Assembly: GCA_029260345.1 (NCBI GenBank)
Contig: JAJDDK010000002.1
Location: 394,457 to 458,456, forward strand
Length of the DNA: 64,000 bases
Direction of reading: 5' to 3'
DNA from: Phycisphaerales bacterium
GTDB taxonomy: Bacteria; Planctomycetota; Phycisphaerae; Phycisphaerales; UBA1924
A program made the translations under genes and the position numbers. The notes beneath the pieces were generated by a model. The model saw only the letters and a program-made list of their open reading frames with translations. It ran no database searches and was not told where the DNA came from. This document shows, piece after piece, positions 46,075-54,351 of the stretch. Every line of letters starts with the position of its first letter. Position 1 is the first letter of the stretch.

Positions 46075-46395
46075 ATGGAAACATCTGATCTTCCAACCGA
46101 ACTGACGAATCGAATCGATGCGTTGACGGACGCGTGCCGACAATGGCACGTCCATCGATTGGATATCTTTGGATCTGTAGCGAAGGATGCCGCTTCGGAC
46201 ATCAGTGATATAGACTTCGTCGTTGAGTTCGAATCGATGGCGCCGGTGGAGTATGCCTCAGCGTACTTCGGACTGCTACACGATCTTGAGACGCTCTTCG
46301 GCCGCCAACCAGATTTGGTGGAAGCACAGACACTGACGAATCCGGTGTTCAGAGCGGCAGTCGAAGCCAGCCGGCGGAACATCTATGCCGCGTGA
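46075..46395 (+). CDS. mntA: MNT-type nucleotidyltransferase antitoxin (MntA)
   Basis: A 106-residue minimal nucleotidyltransferase. The active-site pattern GS-x10-DxD is seen as FGSVAKDAASDISDIDFVV (G33, S34, D45, D47). In the HepT/MntA system the antitoxin adds AMP units to the HEPN toxin and blocks it. The ATG directly follows the TGA of the mutase gene. The hepT gene starts 11 bases before the mntA stop, in another frame. Confidence 0.88.
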   Translation: METSDLPTELTNRIDALTDACRQWHVHRLDIFGSVAKDAASDISDIDFVVEFESMAPVEYASAYFGLLHDLETLFGRQPDLVEAQTLTNPVFRAAVEASRRNIYAA

Positions 46396-46723
46396 AGTCG
46401 TCAAGTATCTCCACGACATTCAGGCTGCGTGCAGCTTGATTCGGGAGTTTGTAAACAACAAATCCTTCGACGACTATCAAACTGACGCATTGCTTCGATC
46501 CGCAGTCGAACGGCAGTTTGAAATCGTTGGTGAGGCGCTTCGACAGGCTTCGTTCCTCGATGAAACAGTTCTCGAGGCAATAACACATTCACGTGACATC
46601 ATTGCGTTTCGCAATCGATTGATTCATGGTTATGCGCAAGTCTCAAATGAGTTGGTCTCGGGTGTGGTTGAGCGTGATTTGCCGACGCCGAGGGATCAAG
46701 TGGACAAGCTTCTTGTGAGTTGA
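46385..46723 (+). CDS. hepT: HEPN-domain RNase toxin (HepT, DUF86)
   Basis: A 112-residue helical HEPN protein. The ribonuclease motif R-x4-H is RNRLIH (R76, H81) followed by Gly and Tyr83, matching RX4HXY, in which Tyr is the residue AMPylated by MntA. The helix VERQFEIVGEALRQ is also typical. The start ATG overlaps the end of mntA. The active motif is intact, so the toxin is predicted to be functional. Confidence 0.9.
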   Translation: MPREVVKYLHDIQAACSLIREFVNNKSFDDYQTDALLRSAVERQFEIVGEALRQASFLDETVLEAITHSRDIIAFRNRLIHGYAQVSNELVSGVVERDLPTPRDQVDKLLVS

Positions 46724-46758
46724 ATTGGGTTGGTGAGATACTCGTTGGTCATTGAATT

Positions 46759-47136
46759 ATGACGATTTCGAACACGAAAAATGGGATTCAAATCAAACGT
46801 GCGTACGACAAACCATCAAATTCGGACGGCCTTCGACTTCTCGTCGATCGCATCTGGCCTCGTGGTGTGTCGAAAGAAGCAATTCGCATCAGCGCGTGGC
46901 GGAAGGATCTGGCGCCTTCGACGGCGCTGCGCAAAGAGTTCAAACATGAGCCGGCACGATGGGATGACTTCCTAAAGGCGTATCGAGAGGAACTCAAGGA
47001 GTCCGGCGGGTGGGAGGCGCTAAAGGAGCTTGCCAAGGAAGCCAAGTCGAAGCGCATTACGCTCGTCTACGGCGCGAAGGATGAGACGCACAATCAGGCC
47101 GCGGCGCTCAAGCAGTTCATTGAATCGATGAAATGA
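46759..47136 (+). CDS. DUF488-family protein
   Basis: A 125-residue protein with the DUF488 core: IKRAYDKPSNSDGLRLLVDR, WPRGVSKEAIRISAWRKDL and TLVYGAKDETHNQA. This family has a Rossmann-like fold and unknown function. It lies 35 bases after hepT on the same strand and could be the last gene of the mutase-mntA-hepT run, although no Shine-Dalgarno is evident at its start. Confidence 0.9.
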   Translation: MTISNTKNGIQIKRAYDKPSNSDGLRLLVDRIWPRGVSKEAIRISAWRKDLAPSTALRKEFKHEPARWDDFLKAYREELKESGGWEALKELAKEAKSKRITLVYGAKDETHNQAAALKQFIESMK

Positions 47137-47166
47137 AAAAACCCCGCGGCCGGGAGGGGGCCGCGG
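47136..47166 (-). terminator. Rho-independent terminator for the SDR gene
   Basis: On the minus strand CCGCGGCC and GGCCGCGG form an eight-base stem, followed by GGGG and a six-T run. It lies about 120 bases beyond the SDR stop, with the repeat in between. Confidence 0.75.
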
Positions 47167-47221
47167 AGTTGGGAGGAGAGAGGGCGCGCTGTTGTTCCAT
47201 CGGTGCTTGAATTGAAAGAGG

Positions 47222-47287
47222 ACTTGATTTGGCCCTCATCCGACCTCGCATTGCGAGGCCACCTTCTCCCAGCGGGAGAAGGGTTAG
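47222..47287. repeat. Short interspersed repeat (CTTCTCCC/GGGAGAAG type)
   Basis: Two adjacent dyads: GACCTCGCATTGCGAGGCC and CTTCTCCCAGCGGGAGAAGG, preceded by CCCTCATCC. Sequences of this type (CCCTCATCC... then CTTCTCCC..GGGAGAAG) are scattered in many bacterial genomes, including planctomycetes (recalled knowledge). It overlaps the stop codon of the SDR gene by about four bases. Confidence 0.65.
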
Positions 47288-48033
47288 AGTTCGACCATGC
47301 CGCCGTCGATGATGATTTCGGCGCCGAGCATATAGCTGGATTCATCACTCGCGAGGAACACGGCGGCTTCGGCGATTTCCTCGGGCTTGCCGAAGCGGTG
47401 CATCGGGTTGAACTCAATGACGGACTGACCAAATTCATCAATCGCCTGCTGCGGCATGCCGGCGCGCTCGATGATCGGCGTTTGGATCGGCCCCGGCGCG
47501 ATCGCGTTGACGCGTATGCCTTTAGGTGCGAGCTCGGCGCCGAGGCCGCGCGTGAGCGTGCGCAAGGCGCCCTTCGTCGCGGAATAGATTGAGAACGGCG
47601 CCAATCCCTTGTGGCCCGCAACCGACGTATTGAAGATCACCGAACTGCCTTCGCCGAGCAATGTCGCCGCCTTGGCGACGGTAAAAAAGGCGCCCTTCAC
47701 ATTGATATCGAAAAGGAAGTCGAAGTCCTCCTCTGTGGTTTCGACGAGCGGCGTTGGCGCGAGAACGCCGGCGTTGACGAAAAGCACATCGAGGTGGTCG
47801 GTGTGCTTCCGAACTTCGGCAAAGAGCCTTTCGATCTCGGCGACTTTCGCGACATCAGCCTGAATGGCGATGGTCCCGGCGCCGATTTCCCGCTTCGCGG
47901 ATTCCAGTGTTTCTTTGTTGCGCCCCGCGATGATGACTTTGGCGCCTTCACGGGCGAACGCCTTGGCGGAAGCGAGCCCGATTCCGCTGTTGCCGCCGGT
48001 GATGAGCGCCGTCTTCCCTGTCAGTCGTCCCAT
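47284..48033 (-). CDS. Short-chain dehydrogenase/reductase
   Basis: A 249-residue classical SDR. The start ATG at 48033 has GGAG upstream. The NAD(P)-binding motif is ITGGNSGIG, with NTSVAGHKG before the catalytic YSATK (Ser/Tyr/Lys set) and NAIAPGPI after it. It reduces or oxidises an unknown alcohol or ketone. The 3' end runs into a short interspersed repeat. Confidence 0.94.
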   Translation of the reverse strand: MGRLTGKTALITGGNSGIGLASAKAFAREGAKVIIAGRNKETLESAKREIGAGTIAIQADVAKVAEIERLFAEVRKHTDHLDVLFVNAGVLAPTPLVETTEEDFDFLFDINVKGAFFTVAKAATLLGEGSSVIFNTSVAGHKGLAPFSIYSATKGALRTLTRGLGAELAPKGIRVNAIAPGPIQTPIIERAGMPQQAIDEFGQSVIEFNPMHRFGKPEEIAEAAVFLASDESSYMLGAEIIIDGGMVEL

Positions 48034-48275
48034 GTTCGGTCTCCAGTGATTGTTGTTCGCGTAGGATATTGGAAGCCGTGATTGAGCAGTTTGTTTCAGG
48101 GTGCAAGGAAAGAAATTGAAATTGTAAAAGTGAGGTGAGAGGGGGGACGGACGTCGTACCGCATTCAAACACCTCCTCCATCCCAAAAAGTGCCTTCATC
48201 GCGGGCGCCGCGACAGGGATAAAATCGGTTCGTGGTGCGAAGCCGTTCAGACTCATTAACCAAAAGGCGTAAGCC

Positions 48276-48749
48276 GTGATTAGTGCACTTGGAATCTGGA
48301 TCGATCATCGTGAGGCGAAGCTGTTCGACGTCTCGAGCCGCGAAGGAGAGGCGCCGGTGCGGCGCATCGAATCCGACTTTGAGGAGTTGCGAAAAACGAC
48401 CACCGGGCACGTGGCGAATCTTCCCCCGAAGGCGGCGCCGCCGCGGAAAGGGGTTCATTCTTTCGGATCCCACGAGGCAAAGCATGCAGAACACCGCGTG
48501 GCGCACGAATTGAAGTCGTTCTATGGGAAGGTTGCGCTTGCGGCGAAAGGCGCCGAACGGATCGCGATCATCGGACCCGGTGTGGCGCACGAAGAGTTTG
48601 CCCATCACCTCGAGGCCAATTCGCCTGACGTCTGGTCGCACGTTGATTTCATCGAGCCCATCGACACGCATCTGACGGATGGTGAAGTCGTGCGCGAGCT
48701 CCGGACGATTCTTGGACGACCGCCGCGACGCGGGCCGGCCTGGGCGTAG
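48276..48749 (+). CDS. eRF1-like (bacterial release-factor-like, translational machinery) protein
   Basis: A 157-residue protein starting at a GTG. The opening ALGIWIDHREAKLFDVS and the later ERIAIIGPGVAHEEFAHHLE resemble the bacterial eRF1/peptidyl-tRNA-release-like families often annotated as translational machinery proteins. The region HSFGSHEAKHAEHRVAHEL is rich in His. A role in ribosome rescue or in ribosome association is inferred from the family only. Confidence 0.72.
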   Translation: MISALGIWIDHREAKLFDVSSREGEAPVRRIESDFEELRKTTTGHVANLPPKAAPPRKGVHSFGSHEAKHAEHRVAHELKSFYGKVALAAKGAERIAIIGPGVAHEEFAHHLEANSPDVWSHVDFIEPIDTHLTDGEVVRELRTILGRPPRRGPAWA

Positions 48750-48770
48750 TCGTCAGATGGTAAGTATTCG

Positions 48771-49358
48771 TTACTTCGATTGTGCCGGCGATGGAAGGTG
48801 TCGGTCAATCAACATATGCGCCATCCGCCGCGCGACATCGCACGTGCCCGGCGCGCGCTGAATCTGCTGCGTCACGTAGGCGCCTTCCATCAGCATCGTG
48901 AACTCCTGCGCAAACGCGGCGGCATCATCCGCGCCGGCGTAACCCGCGAGTTCGCGGATGATGTCTTCCATCGCTTTCTTATGCACGCGCGCCGCTTCAT
49001 TGGCTGGATCATTCGGATTCGGGAATTGCACAGCGACGTTGACGAAAAAGCAGCCGTTGTAGTCGTCGCCGCAGATCACCGCGTCGATGGCGTCGAACAC
49101 CGATTCGAGCTGGCCGCGCGGCGTGTCGCCACCGTGTTTGCGCAGCAGCGCCATGAACGTGTCGCGCCACCATTTGTCATGCCATTTCAATGATTCAGAG
49201 ACGAGATCATCTTTGCTCTGAAAGTGCTTATAGAACGTTGTCTTCGTGACGCCGACTTCAGACAGGATGCGGTCGAGGCCGACCATGTGAAAGCCTTCGG
49301 CGTAGAAGAGATCGTGCGCCGTCTGAATAAGTCGTTCGCGTGTGGTGGAAGCGGCCAT
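48771..49358 (-). CDS. TetR/AcrR-family transcriptional regulator
   Basis: A 195-residue regulator starting at ATG 49358 behind GGAGAGAGG. The N-terminal helix-turn-helix reads ERLIQTAHDLFYAEGF, VGLDRILSEVGVTKTTFYKH and FQSKDDLV. The C-terminal ligand domain has no recognisable ligand signature. The gene is divergent from an OsmC-family gene across 170 bases, so it may control that gene and itself. The spacer contains two TTGACT hexamers 25 bases apart that could be operator half-sites. Confidence 0.92.
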   Translation of the reverse strand: MAASTTRERLIQTAHDLFYAEGFHMVGLDRILSEVGVTKTTFYKHFQSKDDLVSESLKWHDKWWRDTFMALLRKHGGDTPRGQLESVFDAIDAVICGDDYNGCFFVNVAVQFPNPNDPANEAARVHKKAMEDIIRELAGYAGADDAAAFAQEFTMLMEGAYVTQQIQRAPGTCDVARRMAHMLIDRHLPSPAQSK

Positions 49359-49528
49359 TGTCCTCTCTCCAGCCTGACGTCGCGGGCAGGATGACTCGAA
49401 GTCAACCAACAGGTGACCGGGAGTCAACTTACCGCGGCGCCGCTCGTTCGTATGTTTCCTCGAAGACAGCGGACGGCCGGCGTGGCCGCACGAATAGCCC
49501 GAACAGTTTGATTGGAAAGGAAACAGCC

Positions 49529-50089
49529 ATGCAAGCGACCGAGACCATTCGCAACGGAGTCAGCGTCACGCAACTCGAAGACACGATCGCCGCGATCAAG
49601 GCGGACCCCGCCAAGGGGCAAACCCGCTTCGCCGTCACGACCACGTGGAAGGGGGGCGCCGCCTCCGAGACGCGCGTCGAGGGGTGGGAGCTGGCGGGCG
49701 AGTGGAAGCCGAAGGACTTCACGATCCGCATCGATGAGCCACAGGAACTGCTCGGGACCAACACCGCCGCGAACCCGCAGGAGTATCTGATGGCCGCGAT
49801 AAACGCGTGCATCATGGCGACGTATGTTGCGAACAGCGCGGCGCGAGGGATCGAGATCGGGAGCCTCGAGATCGAGACCGAAGGCAACATCGACCTCCGC
49901 GGCTTCCTCGCGATCGATTCGCGCGTCCCCGCCGGGTACGACGAGATCCGCTACACGGTGCGATTCAAGGCGAAGAGCGGCGATGAGAAGGACATCCGCA
50001 AGGTGCACGAGGCGGTGATTGCAACTTCGCCGAACTTTTACAACTTGGCGCAGGCGATCCGACTCAAACCAACGCTTGAAATCGAATAG
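49529..50089 (+). CDS. OsmC-family peroxiredoxin-like protein
   Basis: A 186-residue OsmC/Ohr-type protein. The start ATG follows GGAAAGGA. The fold marks are the N-terminal strand TTTWKGGAASETRVEGWEL, then PQEYLMAAINACIMATYV, which carries the first redox Cys, and the C-terminal half AKSGDEKDIRKVHEAVIATSPNFYN, in which the second Cys of the usual pair is replaced by Ser (ATSPNFYN). It may therefore act with a single active Cys, or not as a peroxidase. It is likely regulated by the divergent TetR gene. Confidence 0.88.
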   Translation: MQATETIRNGVSVTQLEDTIAAIKADPAKGQTRFAVTTTWKGGAASETRVEGWELAGEWKPKDFTIRIDEPQELLGTNTAANPQEYLMAAINACIMATYVANSAARGIEIGSLEIETEGNIDLRGFLAIDSRVPAGYDEIRYTVRFKAKSGDEKDIRKVHEAVIATSPNFYNLAQAIRLKPTLEIE

Positions 50090-50112
50090 TGCGATCGAAA
50101 ATCGAGCGTCAG

Positions 50113-50147
50113 AGAAACGCTTTCGATAGGAAGCGTTTCTTGTTTGT
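50113..50147 (+). terminator. Rho-independent terminator after the OsmC gene
   Basis: AGAAACGCTT pairs perfectly with AAGCGTTTCT across an eight-base loop, followed by TGTTTGTG. Confidence 0.7.
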
Positions 50148-50197
50148 GCTGAAACTCCGACTATCTTTCCCCATGTCGCAAGAGGAGTCGGAGCCCC

Positions 50198-50500
50198 ATG
50201 TCGACAAATGAAAGAATACAGCTCTGGAACGCCAACACTGGTCGCGAGGATGTGAAGATCGACCGCGCGAAGTACGAGGCGGTGCGAAGAGCGATTCTCA
50301 AGGCCATGCCTCGCAAAGGCTCAACGATCTCATTCAAGGAGTTGCCGGTCGCCGTTGAAATGGCTCTTCCAGACGGCCAGATCCCCGGCGGCGGCAGTGT
50401 GATGTGGTACGTCACGACAGTGAAGCTTCATATGGAGTACGAGGGGGAGATTGAACGGGTTGAGGGAGCCAAGCCACAAGTGATTCGGCGTCTGAAGTAG
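50198..50500 (+). CDS. Small conserved protein, DUF6958-like
   Basis: A 100-residue soluble basic protein with GAGGAG ahead of its ATG. The sequence (QLWNANTGREDVKIDRAKYE, then KAMPRKGSTISFKELPVAV and VMWYVTTVKLHMEYEGEIER) matches a small family of unknown function that looks like a winged helix. No membrane segment is present. The family name is from memory. Confidence 0.75.
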   Translation: MSTNERIQLWNANTGREDVKIDRAKYEAVRRAILKAMPRKGSTISFKELPVAVEMALPDGQIPGGGSVMWYVTTVKLHMEYEGEIERVEGAKPQVIRRLK

Positions 50501-50519
50501 GCCGCACGCGCCTTGGCAT

Positions 50520-50525
50520 TAGAAT
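50520..50525 (+). promoter_or_regulatory. TANNNT -10 box before the DUF389 gene
   Basis: TAGAAT-cattcgacc-ATG, nine bases, no Shine-Dalgarno. Confidence 0.35.
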
Positions 50526-50534
50526 CATTCGACC

Positions 50535-51560
50535 ATGGCCGAGCGCCTCATCGAACTCTTCATCCCGGCGGACAGCGAGCAGCGCATTCGCGAACTCGTC
50601 GATGAGATGGGCGGCATTCGTTTGGCCCGCTCCGAAGACGACGGCACAGTGGCGATGCGCCTGCTCGTCGACTCAGATGAGTCCGAGGCGCTGATTGATC
50701 GTATTCAAGGTCGCTTGAAGCTCGCCAAGGCGCATCGGATTGTTGTCCTTCCTGTGCAGGCCTCGCTTCCAGCGCGTCCGGAGCCGACGCCCGAGGAAGA
50801 GGAGGAATCTGAAGCCAACGGGAAGGCGCGAAAGACGATCGGCCGCGTGAGCCGCGATGAGCTGCGCCGCACGCTGCTTGAGATGGTCGCCGTCACACGC
50901 AATTTTGTACTCATGACCATCCTCGCGACGATCGTCGCGGCGGTGGGCCTCGAGCGTTCAAGCCCTGCCATTGTGATCGGCGCCATGGTTATCGCGCCGC
51001 TGCTGGGGCCGAACATGACGCTCGCGCTCGCGACGACGCTCAGTGATCGCTCGCTTGCGTTCAAGGCGCTCCGAGCGAATATCGTCGGGCTTGCAATTGC
51101 GATTGGGCTGAGTGTGGCGTTCGCAATCGCCGGTCAGCCGGATGTCTCGACGCCGGAGATTCTTTCACGCACACAAGTGGAACTCGGAGACATCGCGCTA
51201 GCCCTTGCGTCAGGAGTCGCCGGCGCTATGGCGTTGTCGAGCGGCGTGGCGGGTTCGCTCGTTGGAGTGATGGTCGCGGTGGCGCTTTTGCCGCCGACGG
51301 TTGTGTTCGGCTTAATGATCGGGACCGGGAATTTTGAACTCTCTATGGGCGCGGCGCTCTTGCTCGCGACCAATGTGGTGTGCGTCAATCTGGCCGGCGT
51401 CGCGACGTTTGTGTCGCAGGGGGTGGCGCCGCAATCGTGGGTCGACGCTGAGCGGTCGAAGTCGGCCACCAAGTGGGCGATGATTGTCTGGACCGTGATT
51501 CTGCTGGTGCTGGCAGGGCTGATTGTGCTGGCGCAGAGTCTTCAGCCGGGCGGCCTCTGA
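50535..51560 (+). CDS. DUF389 / TIGR00341-family membrane protein
   Basis: A 341-residue protein with a soluble N-terminal ferredoxin-like half (residues about 1-90) and an acidic linker (EPTPEEEEESEANGK). The C-terminal membrane half has about seven helices. The signature SPAIVIGAMVIAPLLGPNM is conserved in this family, as is PPTVVFGLMIGTG. The family is of unknown function; it has been suggested to be a transporter. Its last 19 bases overlap the 3' end of a convergent DUF1294 gene. Confidence 0.92.
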   Translation: MAERLIELFIPADSEQRIRELVDEMGGIRLARSEDDGTVAMRLLVDSDESEALIDRIQGRLKLAKAHRIVVLPVQASLPARPEPTPEEEEESEANGKARKTIGRVSRDELRRTLLEMVAVTRNFVLMTILATIVAAVGLERSSPAIVIGAMVIAPLLGPNMTLALATTLSDRSLAFKALRANIVGLAIAIGLSVAFAIAGQPDVSTPEILSRTQVELGDIALALASGVAGAMALSSGVAGSLVGVMVAVALLPPTVVFGLMIGTGNFELSMGAALLLATNVVCVNLAGVATFVSQGVAPQSWVDAERSKSATKWAMIVWTVILLVLAGLIVLAQSLQPGGL

Positions 51561-51877
51561 AGTATGAACCACCCGATCGCGGCCCAAGCGGCAGCGTGAA
51601 TCACGACGATGAGGCCGAAGGTCAGGCGGTACGAGGGCTTTCGAGTCTTGTGATGGAAGACGCGCCGGGCGACGAGCGCCCCAGGCCAGCCGCCGCACAG
51701 CTCAAAAAAATGCAGTGTGCGCTCCGGGATGCGGCGGCCTCCGCGCCGGGCGGCTCGCTTGTCTCGCCAGTACAGAAACACCGTTGCGAGGCTGGCAACC
51801 GCGTAAATGGCGAGGACGAGCACGATCCACGGCACGCCTTTGGCTCCCGAAAGAAAATCGAAAATGCGGGGCTGCAC
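51542..51877 (-). CDS. DUF1294-family membrane protein
   Basis: A 111-residue protein with GTG start at 51877. DUF1294 marks are YWRDKRAARRGGRRIPERTL, then FFELCGGWPGALVARRVFHH and KTRKPSYRL. Three hydrophobic helices surround a basic loop. In other bacteria this domain can follow a cold-shock domain; here it stands alone, although an RNA-binding gene lies just upstream on the other strand. Function is unknown. Confidence 0.9.
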   Translation of the reverse strand: MQPRIFDFLSGAKGVPWIVLVLAIYAVASLATVFLYWRDKRAARRGGRRIPERTLHFFELCGGWPGALVARRVFHHKTRKPSYRLTFGLIVVIHAAAWAAIGWFILQRPPG

Positions 51878-52024
51878 ATTGAGAATTCGACCGCTACCAT
51901 ACCCGCCGATAGCGGGAACGCCCCGAAGGTGGGGCTCCGCTTGGTGCGACGACGCGGATCCAAGGCCCGAGGTGGTCAGCGGCCGTTCGCTGGTCAGATT
52001 CTCGGGCAGAGTAGTGGACCGCAG

Positions 52025-52351
52025 ATGATGCGAATTTACGTCGGGAACCTCCCTTTTAGTGTCAATGACGCCGAGCTTGGATCGATGTTTTCCGAGTTTG
52101 GCAACGTTTCGTCCTCGCAGGTGATCATTGATCGGGACACCGGTCGTTCCCGCGGGTTCGGTTTTGTCGAGATGGATGACGACGCGGGTCGTGGCGCCAT
52201 CGAAGAAATGAATGGTCGCGAAGTCGGCGGTCGTTCCCTCGTTGTCAATGAAGCGCGTGAGCGTCAGCCAAGAACCGGCGGCGGCGGTGGCGGCGGTGGA
52301 TTCCGCGGCGGCCGTGGTGGCGGCGGTGGAGGCGGCGGCGGTCGCTGGTAA
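52025..52351 (+). CDS. RRM-type glycine-rich RNA-binding protein
   Basis: A 108-residue protein: one RNA-recognition motif (RNP2 IYVGNL; RNP1 RSRGFGFVEM) at about residues 2-78, then a short Gly/Arg tail with runs of Gly and RGG-type elements. Such proteins in cyanobacteria and planctomycetes are often cold-induced and bind mRNA. The ATG at 52025 begins with a Met-Met pair; the upstream open frame is not plausible coding sequence. The tail DNA is a repetitive GGCGGC tract that could expand or contract. Confidence 0.93.
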   Translation: MMRIYVGNLPFSVNDAELGSMFSEFGNVSSSQVIIDRDTGRSRGFGFVEMDDDAGRGAIEEMNGREVGGRSLVVNEARERQPRTGGGGGGGGFRGGRGGGGGGGGGRW

Positions 52352-52386
52352 GCCGCACGCTTGCTGAGTTGGCGCCGGTCTGAGAT

Positions 52387-53229
52387 TCAGTCCGGGCGGC
52401 GACCTTCAGCGAGACAAATCACGTACCAAATCACCGCGTCCGGCTGGGCTGCCCAATCGTGCAGATCAGTCAGGACGCGGTTTGTTTTTTGCGCCGAGCA
52501 TAAGTCGAGTTCATCCATCCGTTCGCGAGCGCTTTGCACAACGCCAATCAAATTCTCAACGAGCAATGGAAAACGCGCTTCGCCGGCGCAGCCTCCAAAG
52601 TTGATCACTTCCATGCGTGTCGGCACACAACCGGCATTGACGAGAAGCGTGGTAAGCTTGCGACCGATGCCCGGATCAGCGCCGATGTGCTCGTATGCGC
52701 GCGTATATGCACGCCAGACCTCGTCGAATTCCGGAAACGCAGGCCAGAGGCGCATGAGGTCGTGATCATCGTCCGCGAGCACGAGGCGGCCGCCGGGGCG
52801 CACTGCCGCAGCCATTTCGCTGACGATGGCGCCGGGATGGCGCACATGTTCAAGCAGGAATCGGCAGTGCGCCACATCGAATGACGCGATCTCAACTGAT
52901 TTCAGTGGAAGTTTGGTCGCATCGCCCTGACGAAACTCGATCCAGCCCGGCGAGGTTGGAGATGCGACATCCCCGGCGGCGTAGGCCAGTTGAGCGGGAT
53001 CGCGTTCCACTCCTAATACGTATCCGGTCGGGCCAACGCGCTGCGCAATCTCGCGGGTGAAGACGCCCAGCCCGCTGCCAACGTCCAGCACGCGCTGTCC
53101 GGGTTCGACGTGCAGCGCGTCGAGGCACATCGGATTGATGAGCGCGTTCATGGTCGCCAGTCGGCGCTGTTCATCCGGCGCGACACCGTGAATGTATTCG
53201 TCGCGCACGCTGGAGTCTGATGAAGTCAT
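52387..53229 (-). CDS. Class I SAM-dependent methyltransferase
   Basis: A 280-residue enzyme. Motif I is VLDVGSGLGVFTREIAQ, followed by the acidic loop LGVERDPAQ, QGDATKLPL and the motif IV region FDVAHCRFLLEHV, then RPGGRLVLADDDH. The substrate is unknown; the pattern fits small-molecule or ubiquinone/menaquinone-type methyltransferases. It overlaps no neighbour and lies 45 bases downstream of the 53275 gene on the same strand. Confidence 0.92.
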   Translation of the reverse strand: MTSSDSSVRDEYIHGVAPDEQRRLATMNALINPMCLDALHVEPGQRVLDVGSGLGVFTREIAQRVGPTGYVLGVERDPAQLAYAAGDVASPTSPGWIEFRQGDATKLPLKSVEIASFDVAHCRFLLEHVRHPGAIVSEMAAAVRPGGRLVLADDDHDLMRLWPAFPEFDEVWRAYTRAYEHIGADPGIGRKLTTLLVNAGCVPTRMEVINFGGCAGEARFPLLVENLIGVVQSARERMDELDLCSAQKTNRVLTDLHDWAAQPDAVIWYVICLAEGRRPD

Positions 53230-53274
53230 GGCGCTCGATGTACCGGCGTGCAGGCAATACGTTGGCGCCTCATG

Positions 53275-54306
53275 TCAGGCGATGCCAGCCATTCGCAAGA
53301 TCGTTGAAGGCGATTCGGGTTGGCCGGTGCGGGCGCTCAGGAGCGCCGCTTCCGCCAGCGCGTATGCCTTGATGCGTCGCGTGGGTGGTGTTGGCACGGC
53401 TCGCTGGTTCAAGATCGGTTCGATCTGCCGGCGAATGAGATCGTCAACGGGTGACCCGTCAGGCTCCGGCATTGAGGATTCATCGACTGTGGTTCCCGCG
53501 GGATCGATCCATTCACAGGAACGATCGTCAAAGCGAATGCAACCGCCGGCGCCGAGCAAGGTGGCGCCGCGGAACCAAACCCCCGCTCGATCAGAAAGTG
53601 ATATCGCCGCTGCCCGATCGTCAGGAAAACGAAGATGCGCACTGAGGTCACCGGTGACGGAAGTCAGCGTGTCGCCAACGGTGAGTCGCAGTCCGGACGA
53701 TGCATCAAGACCGCTGAGCGACGCATCGATTGATTCGGATTCGCCGAGCGTGGCGGCGATGAACTCCATCGCATCAATCAGCAGCGCGGCCAAGGATGAT
53801 TCGCCGCCAGATCGGAGGGCCAGATCAATGGACCGCACGCGCCCGAAGGAATCGAGTGAAGCGATGGCCGCCGCGGGGCCGGGCGCCACGACGAGATTGG
53901 GGGCGCGATGAACCCGCGTGAGCCATGTTGTGTGGTCTTCACACAATTGGCGCACGTCGTTCAGTGAAGGCGCCAACGGCTCAAGCGTGATGATCGGTGT
54001 ATCGGCGCTGCTTACGCCGCGCGGCAAAGAGCCGGGATGCGTGAGTGCCTGCCGTTCATCAGCCGAAAGTGCAAACATGAGGAGCGCCGCATCAGGATGG
54101 TCCGCCAATGTGCGTCGAAAGTCATCGCTTGCTTCTATATCGAGCAGGTTCGATGAACGAAATGATGCAAGTGCGGGGGCGCCGACGGCCGCGATGCGCA
54201 AGCCGAGATCATCAATGAGGCGTCGCGCTCGTTCCTCCTGGTCGGGGCGGAGCCAGACGATGAATTCGGGCTGTCTGTCTCGCTCAGAGGGAGTAGTGGT
54301 GGTCAC
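53275..54306 (-). CDS. Hypothetical protein with an oxidoreductase-like second half
   Basis: A 343-residue soluble protein with GTG start at 54306. The N-terminal half looks like an alpha/beta region (ARRLIDDLGLRIAAVGAPAL), but no dinucleotide-binding Gly motif is present. The second half (GRVRSIDLALRSGGESSLAALLIDAMEF, quoted in part as VRSIDLALRSGGESS) and the following GVWFRGATLLGAGGCIRFDD resemble the C-terminal domain of Gfo/Idh/MocA oxidoreductases. It could be a degenerate member that lost cofactor binding. It diverges from rnpB across about 45 bases. Confidence 0.72.
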   Translation of the reverse strand: MTTTTPSERDRQPEFIVWLRPDQEERARRLIDDLGLRIAAVGAPALASFRSSNLLDIEASDDFRRTLADHPDAALLMFALSADERQALTHPGSLPRGVSSADTPIITLEPLAPSLNDVRQLCEDHTTWLTRVHRAPNLVVAPGPAAAIASLDSFGRVRSIDLALRSGGESSLAALLIDAMEFIAATLGESESIDASLSGLDASSGLRLTVGDTLTSVTGDLSAHLRFPDDRAAAISLSDRAGVWFRGATLLGAGGCIRFDDRSCEWIDPAGTTVDESSMPEPDGSPVDDLIRRQIEPILNQRAVPTPPTRRIKAYALAEAALLSARTGQPESPSTILRMAGIA

Positions 54307-54351
54307 GATCCGACCATCATCCGAACTTCGGGCATATCATCAAGCTGAAGC

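Noticed and set aside
52270..52351. GGCGGC tandem tract looked at first like a DNA repeat element
   Set aside because: It encodes the Gly/Arg tail normal for RRM proteins, so it is protein-level low complexity.
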